64,000 nucleotides of DNA from NCBI GenBank assembly GCA_029237915.1, contig JAQWHD010000025.1, positions 31,650 through 95,649 on the forward strand, read 5' to 3'. The position numbers were made by a program, and so were the translations under genes. Source of the DNA: Thalassotalea sp. (lineage in GTDB: Bacteria; Pseudomonadota; Gammaproteobacteria; Enterobacterales; Alteromonadaceae). Of this stretch, positions 57,719 through 64,000 are shown one piece after another. The notes under the pieces were generated by a model. That model was not told the origin of the DNA. It did not search any database and saw only the letters and a list, made by a program, of their open reading frames with translations. Within the stretch, counting starts at the first letter, position 1. The number at the start of each line of letters is the position of its first letter.

Positions 57719-59437
57719 GTGCAATTAATCTCACCTAATCTTATAAAACTAATCCTTTTAGCCTATACCTGTATAGGAATGCATGTTGCATTATATTCGC
57801 CAGTAGGTGCCGGCTTATATTATGCTTTTAATATGATTAGTTGGGTTTTTATTTCGATTTTCATCGGTTTTGGATTTTGGAATTTAAGTCAATCGCATAA
57901 ATTCTATTTTACTAAATTACAGTATTGGGTCATTGCTGGTGTGGTTATGCTATCTATCCCTATGTTTTATCCACATGCAGACGTTTTTAATGCCTTTCCT
58001 CGCTTTATTGGCTTAATTGTAGGGCTATTATTTTTAGTTTCTCTATATCAGCTTAAACTCAATTTTGAAGACCGAATTGATTTCCTATATATCTTGTTGA
58101 TTGGTATATCGTTGCAAGCATTACTCGGCTTATGCCAGTTTTTTGTGTTTGATTTAGCTAGTTGGAAAGGTTCAACCTACGAACTACTAAACAACAGACC
58201 ATCAGGTGTTTTTAGGCAGCCAAATGTTATGGCAAGTTTAATGGCATCAGGTGTAGTACTTTCCTTGGTATTAACATATTTTAAAAATGGTAATACTACA
58301 TTTCATAAGTTTAAAAATATCATTTTATATTTTTGTTTATTCTCCTGCTCATTATTACTTGTGTTATTGCAATCTAAGACCGGCTATTTAGGTTTAATAA
58401 TCGCGTCTTTATTATTTGTACCGATATTTTTTAAACAATTCAGTAAGTTCAAATTCCCATTGTTTACTATCGGTTTAGCCATATTACTTGGTGTTCTAAG
58501 TATGATCTTCATACAAGAGATCGATAGAGGTGAAAATTTGTATAGTGATAACGGGGTAAGAACAGACATTATTTCAACATCCTATATTATGTTTAAAGAA
58601 AAGCCTATTAAGGGGTTTGGTTACGGTAAGTTTGAACGTAATTATTTAGAATCTCATCGTACACAAATGCAATTAAACCTTGAGTTAAAAAATCCAGTAT
58701 CCAACTTAGGGCATCCGCATAACGAAGTATTGCTGTGGGGCGTTGAAGGGGGGATTGTTGGTCTTACTGGCGTAGTTCTAATAGGTTTGGGTTTTTTATT
58801 AACCCTATCAGGTAGATTTACTGTCGAAAAATTAGCTCTGATGGCATTAATTACACCATTACTATTACATACGCAAACAGAGTTGCCATTTTATCTATCT
58901 ACCATTCATTGGCTATATTTCCTGGCCTTTATTTGGTTTATTGATCAGCAGGTTTCTGAAGTTAAAACATACCAAGCTCGTAGCTATTTGTTAGCTCGCT
59001 GTTTTGCGCTAATAGTACCTTTGATCACCATACCATTTATGCTGTCTGGGCTGCATACGTCAAAAATGCTGTCTAATTTTGCTAAGAGTAATTATGAGGA
59101 TAACTCCTATTTAAACTCTATAGTAAATCATATGATTTGGAATGATTATCTACAGGAATTCTACAATAATAGTCGCTTTTATGAAGGTCTTGCTAACTCG
59201 AATAAACAGATGTTATTGGATTACATTGGTTGGGGAGCTGAATATGTTGAGTCCACTCCAAGGTTACACTTATTTGAGAATATTATTCTTGCTATAAACG
59301 CTGTTGAAACACAAGGCGTTACCATAGATGCTAAATTTAAAGAAAAAATATTGAATGATGCTAAGTTCTTATACCCACAAAAGGAGCAATGGGGTGTTAT
59401 GGAAGACGCAATTAAATTAATGAATCGAAGTAACTAG
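57719..59437 (+). CDS. PglL/Wzy-type O-oligosaccharyltransferase or O-antigen ligase
   Basis: Polytopic membrane protein of 572 aa (about 10-12 helices in the first ~430 residues), then a soluble C-terminal region. The large periplasmic loop carries KGFGYGKFERNYL and the conserved HPHNEVLLWGVEGG typical of the Wzy_C family. That family covers O-antigen ligases and protein O-oligosaccharyltransferases. The C-terminal extension resembles that of PglL-type enzymes, which transfer glycans to type IV pilins. pilD, pilC and pilB lie just beyond, so pilin glycosylation is a reasonable inference. The start is GTG. It is inserted between yacG and zapD. Confidence 0.82.
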   Translation: MQLISPNLIKLILLAYTCIGMHVALYSPVGAGLYYAFNMISWVFISIFIGFGFWNLSQSHKFYFTKLQYWVIAGVVMLSIPMFYPHADVFNAFPRFIGLIVGLLFLVSLYQLKLNFEDRIDFLYILLIGISLQALLGLCQFFVFDLASWKGSTYELLNNRPSGVFRQPNVMASLMASGVVLSLVLTYFKNGNTTFHKFKNIILYFCLFSCSLLLVLLQSKTGYLGLIIASLLFVPIFFKQFSKFKFPLFTIGLAILLGVLSMIFIQEIDRGENLYSDNGVRTDIISTSYIMFKEKPIKGFGYGKFERNYLESHRTQMQLNLELKNPVSNLGHPHNEVLLWGVEGGIVGLTGVVLIGLGFLLTLSGRFTVEKLALMALITPLLLHTQTELPFYLSTIHWLYFLAFIWFIDQQVSEVKTYQARSYLLARCFALIVPLITIPFMLSGLHTSKMLSNFAKSNYEDNSYLNSIVNHMIWNDYLQEFYNNSRFYEGLANSNKQMLLDYIGWGAEYVESTPRLHLFENIILAINAVETQGVTIDAKFKEKILNDAKFLYPQKEQWGVMEDAIKLMNRSN

Positions 59438-59461
59438 TCTCTAGTAGCTGGTATCTAGTTA

Positions 59462-60208
59462 TCAGCACTTAGCTAATTTAAATTTAACGGTTTCGCTTAT
59501 GTATTGTTGTCCTTTATCTGGGCACAATCGCATAAAGCGAATCGAGTAACGGTATTTATTACCACTGACACTTGGGAAATAATCAGCAGCTTCATCTAAT
59601 CTCATTCTTAGTAACATTAAACCTTCGCCACTGTCTTGGTAAAAGCTATTGCCAGCTTCAATATCTTCAAATGCGGCACGTTGACGAATAAATTTTAATA
59701 TCAGGGTTAAAGATTGTTCAACGGTGGCAAGCGATCCTAGCCATCGGTCTATGTCTTGTTGAATAAATATTGGTGGTTGGTTTAGCCAAAATGCCAGAGC
59801 AGGTAAATCAAAGCCGCAGTAAGCACCTTGTAAGGTAAAACGCTTGCGCATACTGTCTAAAAACTTATCGTCTTTCAATGTTGACCATAATGGTCTCTTA
59901 GAACGTAAGCTAGTGGTAAGGCTTTTCGATTGTTCAAGATTAAGATCTAAGGCTTTGGTGTTTACTTGCGGAGATTTAGACCAAACAATAAGGTTTTGTT
60001 CTAATTTTTCTAAATCTTTAATTACGTCGCCACGAACATCTGTTCTATCTAATGTATCAAGAACAGCAAATAGCGCGTTGAAAAATAAGGTGTGACCAGA
60101 GCTGAATTCTTGAGCAAGGCAGGAACGAGCTTGAACAAATAATTGCTCAAGTTTCAAATAGTTTCGGATCCGCTCATTTAGCGGATGCTCATAAAGAATA
60201 TCAGTCAT
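59462..60208 (-). CDS. zapD: ZapD, FtsZ-bundling protein
   Basis: Cytoplasmic Z-ring stabiliser of 248 aa that binds the FtsZ C-terminal peptide. It has the family features YEHPLNERIRNYLKLEQLF at the N-terminus, YCGFDLPALAFWLNQP and the C-terminal SVSGNKYRYSIRFM...QYISETVKFKLAKC. It follows coaE by about 150 bp on the minus strand and is convergent with the glycosyltransferase gene. Confidence 0.95.
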   Translation of the reverse strand: MTDILYEHPLNERIRNYLKLEQLFVQARSCLAQEFSSGHTLFFNALFAVLDTLDRTDVRGDVIKDLEKLEQNLIVWSKSPQVNTKALDLNLEQSKSLTTSLRSKRPLWSTLKDDKFLDSMRKRFTLQGAYCGFDLPALAFWLNQPPIFIQQDIDRWLGSLATVEQSLTLILKFIRQRAAFEDIEAGNSFYQDSGEGLMLLRMRLDEAADYFPSVSGNKYRYSIRFMRLCPDKGQQYISETVKFKLAKC

Positions 60209-60360
60209 TTAATTATAATTATTGTTTGATTTTAATGCGTTAACACAATCATATTACCCATAGATGAATCTAAAGGCTAATATTATTTTTAATTGAACAT
60301 TTTCGAATTAAAATCCAAACCTAAAACAAAAGACAATTCAATAACCAAAAGCACAATTAC

Positions 60361-60969
60361 TTACTTTTCAATAACTAGCTTTAAAAACTCGCGATGCAGT
60401 AATTCAATTTGATTTTTTAACTCATCTACACTGCAATCATCGTTGTTAATAATAAAGTCAGCATGCGCTAAACGAGTATCTCTATCGACTTGTGAATCTA
60501 GTATCTTTTGTACTTGTTCAGTGGTGTTGTTATCACGCGTTGTTGTACGGGAAATTTGGGTTTCAGGCTTTACATCTACCACTAAAACCTTATCAACTGC
60601 TTTATGAATGCTGTTTTCAATCAATAGCGGTGCCACCAAAAAACAATAAGAGCTTTTTGCTTGTAAGCACTGCTCATTCATAGCTTCGCGGATAAGCGGG
60701 TGCAATAATGAATTTAACCACTGTTTATCATCGGGGCTAGAAAATATTCTATCGCGAAGTTTACCGCGGTCTAAATTACCATCTGATAAAATAAATTCGC
60801 TACCAAAATATTCTGCGATTTGTTTTAATGCTGGAGTACCTGGTTTAACTACTTCACGGGCAACAACATCAGCATCGATAATATCAATGTCATATTCTGC
60901 AAAGATATCAGCAACGGTTGTTTTACCGCTACCAATACCACCTGTTAAACCGATTATTAATTTAGACAT
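60361..60969 (-). CDS. coaE: Dephospho-CoA kinase
   Basis: Last enzyme of coenzyme A synthesis, 202 aa. It has the P-loop GGIGSGKT (residues 10-17), DADVVAREVVKPG, FLVAPLLIENS and the lid region. It sits between pilD and zapD, the standard gammaproteobacterial order. Confidence 0.97.
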   Translation of the reverse strand: MSKLIIGLTGGIGSGKTTVADIFAEYDIDIIDADVVAREVVKPGTPALKQIAEYFGSEFILSDGNLDRGKLRDRIFSSPDDKQWLNSLLHPLIREAMNEQCLQAKSSYCFLVAPLLIENSIHKAVDKVLVVDVKPETQISRTTTRDNNTTEQVQKILDSQVDRDTRLAHADFIINNDDCSVDELKNQIELLHREFLKLVIEK

Positions 60970-60995
60970 AACACTTCTTTATTACTAAAACTATT

Positions 60996-61057
60996 TTGTC
61001 ATTGTGGCGTAGGCCGCAATCTTATTCTTGTAAGATACTGACCTTCGTCAGCATGAC
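60996..61057. repeat. Nested hairpin element of the GTCAT...ATGAC family
   Basis: A ~60-bp element is bounded by GTCAT (60998-61002) and ATGAC (61053-61057). Inside it are three consecutive hairpins: TTGTGGC / GCCGCAA, ATCTTA / TAAGAT and CTGAC-cttc-GTCAG. The left half matches the repeats at 53,834-53,917. The right half matches 10,192-10,220. Confidence 0.8.
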
Positions 61058-61088
61058 GCGAGGGAGTTCTATAGCGTTGAATGCGTAG

Positions 61089-61991
61089 CTAAACCAACAT
61101 ACCCAAGTACCACTGCCAAATGCCATCGCCCCATAAGGCAGTAATCCAACCAGCAATCGCTAAATAAGGACCAAATGGAATAGGCTTAGAACCTTCATGG
61201 TTCTTAAATACCATCAAGCTAATACCAATAACAGCGCCAACAAGTGAAGCCATTAAAATTAATACAGGTAATAATTCCCAGCCAAACCAAGCACCGAATA
61301 CGGCAAATAACTTAAAGTCACCATAACCCATGCCTTCTTTGCCGGTTATTAACTTAAATAACCAGAAAATAGACCATAAGCTTAAATAGCCAACCATAGC
61401 TCCAATAACTGCTTGCTCAATACCTACAAATAAACCATTAAGGTTTAATAGCAGCCCAAGCCAAACAAGAGGTAAGGTGATTTGATCTGGTAAAATCATT
61501 TTATCGAAATCGATCATGGTCAAAGTGATTAAAGACCAAGTAAGGAACAGCATAAATAGTGTTTGTATAGAAACACCATAATGCATAGCAATTGCTAGGG
61601 ATAAAACACCTGAAACGGTTTCAATTATAGGGTAACGAACAGATATCGGGTTCTTACAGTTTGAACACTTACCTTTTAAAAGTAACCAAGATAATAGCGG
61701 GATATTTTCAATAACCTTTATTTTATGACCGCATTTAGGGCAAGTAGATGCAGGCTTAGATAATGTTAATATCTCTGGCTCAGTTGACTCCTTATCCTTC
61801 TTTTTATCCGTTGGCTTTAATTCATCGACTAAAAGCTCACGACATTCACAAAACCACTCATTTTCCATGATTTTAGGTAAACGAAAAATAACTACATTTA
61901 AAAAGCTGCCTACAATAAGGCCTAGAATTGTGACCGTAACAAAAAAGCTAAGTGGGGAGTACTCAAACAGAGCAATAACATCTGAAAACAC
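61089..61991 (-). CDS. pilD: PilD, type IV prepilin peptidase / N-methyltransferase
   Basis: Polytopic inner-membrane aspartic protease of 300 aa that cleaves and N-methylates prepilins and pseudopilins. The zinc tetracysteine site is CPKCGH plus CSNCKNP (about 83-115). The two catalytic aspartates are in IDFDKMILPDQ and GYGDFKLFA. A lysine- and acid-rich insert (about 55-75) lengthens the first cytoplasmic loop before the zinc motif. It is in the pilBCD-coaE order. Confidence 0.96.
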   Translation of the reverse strand: MFSDVIALFEYSPLSFFVTVTILGLIVGSFLNVVIFRLPKIMENEWFCECRELLVDELKPTDKKKDKESTEPEILTLSKPASTCPKCGHKIKVIENIPLLSWLLLKGKCSNCKNPISVRYPIIETVSGVLSLAIAMHYGVSIQTLFMLFLTWSLITLTMIDFDKMILPDQITLPLVWLGLLLNLNGLFVGIEQAVIGAMVGYLSLWSIFWLFKLITGKEGMGYGDFKLFAVFGAWFGWELLPVLILMASLVGAVIGISLMVFKNHEGSKPIPFGPYLAIAGWITALWGDGIWQWYLGMLV

Positions 61992-62063
61992 GAAAATGAC
62001 CTTATTATAAAAAGTTAGCCAAACTACCTTATGCAGATAAGTTAGACTAACTTTATTTATTCA

Positions 62064-62082
62064 TCCTGAATTTATTTCAGGA
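62064..62082. repeat. Hairpin between pilC and pilD
   Basis: TCCTGAA-tttat-TTCAGGA, related in sequence to the ATCCTGAA hairpin at 10,196-10,216. It has no T-run, so pilD is probably still reached by read-through. Confidence 0.55.
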
Positions 62083-62125
62083 CCTTTAAGTTGAATGAAT
62101 TTTTGTTAGAAAGTGTTATTAGTAT

Positions 62126-63373
62126 TTATATAACAGCACCAATTTGGAAGATAGGTAAGTACATAGCAATAATCAAACCACCTATCACTACGCCTAATAC
62201 TGCCATAATCATCGGCTCTAATAATGCAGTTAAATTATCAACAGCATCATCAACTTCTTGCTCGTAAATTGTTGCTACTTTAGCTAGCATATCATCTAAA
62301 GCACCAGACTCTTCACCAATAGAAACCATTTGAATGACCATGTCAGGAAAGATAGATACATTTCTCATTGCTAAGTTCATTTGCATACCGGATGTAACTT
62401 CACTACGTATTTCATTTATTCCATCACGATAAACTGCATTACCAGAAGCGCCTGCTGCCGATGATAGAGCATCAACAAGAGGAACACCTGCTGCAAATGT
62501 TGTAGACAATGTTCTTGCAAATCGAGCTACGGCAGCTTTATCTAAAATCATTCCAATGATTGGTAATTTTATTATGATCGTATCCACTTTATCACGAAAT
62601 GTTTGGCTTTTCAGGTGGGCTTGCTTATAAGCCTTGCCAATAATAAATATGGCAGCTAAAACTACCCACCAATAAGCAACCATAATATCGGAAAGCCCAA
62701 CAACCATTAAAGTAAATGCTGGAAGCTCGGCATCAAAGTTGGCAAAAACATCAACAAAGACAGGAACTACAAAGATTAATAAAATTGCTGTGACCACTGC
62801 GGCTATAACCAATACCGCAATTGGGTAAGTCATCGCTTTTTTAATTTTAGCTTTTAGTAATTCCGCTTTTTCTTTATATAAAGCTATTCTGTCAAAAATG
62901 GTTTCTAATGCACCTGATTGCTCACCCGATTCAACTAAATCGCAGTACAAGTCATCAAAAAATTTAGGGTGTTCTCGTAAGCATTCAGATAATGGTAAGC
63001 CTGATTGCACTTTATTGCCTATATCACTTAATAATTTTCGCATATTACCATTTGGGTTACCTTTACCAATCATTTCTATGGTTTGTACAAGAGGGACGCC
63101 TGCTGTTAACATAGTTGCTATTTGCCTGGTTACCACAGCAATGTCCATTGGTTTGATTGCTTTATCACCACCCATTCCAAATAATGCTTTCGGTTTCTTT
63201 TTGGTTTTTAAGGGGGTAATACCCTGTTTTCTTAACTGGGCTTTTAGCTCCATAAGATTTACAGCAGATAATTCACCTTTTATTTTTTTACCTTTACGAT
63301 TCATTCCTTCCCAGAGAAATAACTCTAAAGGTTTTGGTTGAACCATTTTCTGATGAGCATTGGTTATTGCCAT
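62126..63373 (-). CDS. pilC: PilC, type IV pilus inner-membrane platform protein
   Basis: Platform protein of 415 aa of the type II secretion F (GspF/PilC) family. It has two repeated T2SSF domains (about 78-200 and 280-403), each with the pattern MLTAGVPLVQTIE / TFAAGVPLVDAL and ESGEQSGAL / SIGEESGALDDML. Three membrane helices are visible (about 178-200, 225-245 and 385-408). It starts 30 bp after the pilB stop. Confidence 0.96.
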   Translation of the reverse strand: MAITNAHQKMVQPKPLELFLWEGMNRKGKKIKGELSAVNLMELKAQLRKQGITPLKTKKKPKALFGMGGDKAIKPMDIAVVTRQIATMLTAGVPLVQTIEMIGKGNPNGNMRKLLSDIGNKVQSGLPLSECLREHPKFFDDLYCDLVESGEQSGALETIFDRIALYKEKAELLKAKIKKAMTYPIAVLVIAAVVTAILLIFVVPVFVDVFANFDAELPAFTLMVVGLSDIMVAYWWVVLAAIFIIGKAYKQAHLKSQTFRDKVDTIIIKLPIIGMILDKAAVARFARTLSTTFAAGVPLVDALSSAAGASGNAVYRDGINEIRSEVTSGMQMNLAMRNVSIFPDMVIQMVSIGEESGALDDMLAKVATIYEQEVDDAVDNLTALLEPMIMAVLGVVIGGLIIAMYLPIFQIGAVI

Positions 63374-63403
63374 GTTAATTCCTTTAAAAATCTATATTTT
63401 TTC

Positions 63404-64000
63404 TTAAGCTGTAACACGACTTACTTCAGATAAACTAGTAACACCGGTTTTTGCTTTTATTAATGCTGACTGTCGCAAATTATTATAGCCTTCACTTTGC
63501 GCTTGTTTTGCTATATCTAATGAATTACCGCCTTCCATGATAATGCTGGCAGTAGCAGGGCTAATTTTCATTACTTCATATATACCTACACGGCCTTTGT
63601 AACCTTTAGTACATTCATCGCAGCCGACTGGTTTGAATATTTTTAAATCTTTCACCTCGGAAGGTTCAAAACCAAATTCAATAAGAGCATGCTCTGTTAT
63701 ATCATCTTCTATTTTACAATGGTTACATAAACGACGTGCTAAACGTTGAGCAATTATGAGAGATACTGAACTTGCTACGTTGTATGAAGGCACTCCCATA
63801 TTTAATAGACGAGTTAATGTTTCGGCTGCAGAGTTCGTATGTAAAGTTGATAATACTAAATGGCCAGTTTGCGCTGCCTTTATTGCAATTTCTGCTGTTT
63901 CTAAATCTCGAATTTCACCGACCATTACAATATCAGGATCTTGTCGTAAGAATGATTTAAGCGCACTTGCAAAATCTAAACCAGCTTTATTATTAATTTG
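63404..64000 (-). CDS. pilB: PilB, type IV pilus extension ATPase (C-terminal part, cut by window)
   Basis: The reading frame is open to the window edge, so only the C-terminal ~198 residues are present. It has the Walker B region [12 protein letters not shown], the His box [14 protein letters not shown] and the zinc tetracysteine CNHC...[11 protein letters not shown]. These identify the GspE/PilB extension ATPase rather than the retraction ATPase PilT, which lacks the tetracysteine motif. Walker A lies beyond base 64,000. Confidence 0.95.
   Translation of the reverse strand, partial: QINNKAGLDFASALKSFLRQDPDIVMVGEIRDLETAEIAIKAAQTGHLVLSTLHTNSAAETLTRLLNMGVPSYNVASSVSLIIAQRLARRLCNHCKIEDDITEHALIEFGFEPSEVKDLKIFKPVGCDECTKGYKGRVGIYEVMKISPATASIIMEGGNSLDIAKQAQSEGYNNLRQSALIKAKTGVTSLSEVSRVTA

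Noticed and set aside
59430..59465. CTAGT-rich stretch between the glycosyltransferase gene and zapD as an attachment site
   Set aside because: TAGTCTCTAGTAGCTGGTATCTAG is a local simple repeat. No integrase or matching flank is present on the other side of the inserted gene.

Overview
The window looks like a core-genome stretch of an AT-rich marine gammaproteobacterium of the order Alteromonadales. Gene content and order are closest to what I know of Colwelliaceae (Colwellia/Thalassotalea-like). This is inferred from the low GC content, the complete gammaproteobacterial dcw cluster, the rsmI-lpoA-yraN-diaA-dolP block, the petABC-sspAB block after rplM-rpsI, and an M23 peptidase gene between lpxC and secA where enterobacteria have secM. 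I see no prophage, insertion sequence, CRISPR array, tRNA or rRNA.

Layout. 1-4.9 kb: 3' end of murA, the envelope-stress proteases degS and degQ, zapG, and zapE. 5-10.1 kb: rplM-rpsI, the cytochrome bc1 operon petABC, and the ClpXP adaptor pair sspA-sspB. 10.3-15.6 kb: dolP, diaA, yraN, lpoA (minus strand), divergent rsmI, and a GST. 15.77-16.6 kb: rnpB (RNase P RNA) followed by a tandem partial copy of its last ~150 nt plus terminator. 16.8-25.4 kb: an S9 prolyl oligopeptidase, an ACT-domain malic enzyme, and a very large hybrid sensor kinase. 25.5-31 kb: pgi and tkt (minus), with a divergent sugar-porter MFS transporter. 31.3-49.4 kb: the division and cell wall cluster mraZ-rsmH-ftsL-ftsI-murE-murF-mraY-murD-ftsW-murG-murC-ddl-ftsQ-ftsA-ftsZ-lpxC, led by a recognisable promoter and a four-repeat MraZ operator. 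49.5-54.4 kb: dciA, an M23 peptidase, secA and a MutT-like Nudix gene. 54.4-57.7 kb: a small accessory stretch with a DUF3465 protein, an orphan terminator, a LysR regulator, a secreted TPR-like protein, a 19-codon ORF, and yacG. 57.7-64 kb: a PglL/Wzy-type O-oligosaccharyltransferase placed between yacG and zapD, then zapD, coaE and the type IV pilus genes pilD, pilC and pilB (pilB cut by the window edge).

How the genes work together. The window is dominated by envelope growth and division: UDP-MurNAc-pentapeptide synthesis (murA, murC-F, ddl), lipid-linked steps (mraY, murG), septal synthesis (ftsW, ftsI, ftsL, ftsQ), the Z-ring (ftsA, ftsZ, zapD, zapE, zapG), LPS commitment (lpxC), envelope quality control (degS, degQ, dolP) and secretion (secA). 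Seven junctions use the overlapping stop-start TAATG, which indicates tight translational coupling.

The most unusual signals are non-coding. The duplicated rnpB 3' domain has diverged in three hairpins, largely by pairing-preserving changes, while its flanks stayed almost identical. There is also an orphan terminator with a possible sRNA near 55.1-55.4 kb, large stem-loops in the ftsZ-lpxC spacer, a dispersed GTCAT...ATGAC hairpin family, and a 19-codon ORF behind a perfect Shine-Dalgarno sequence.
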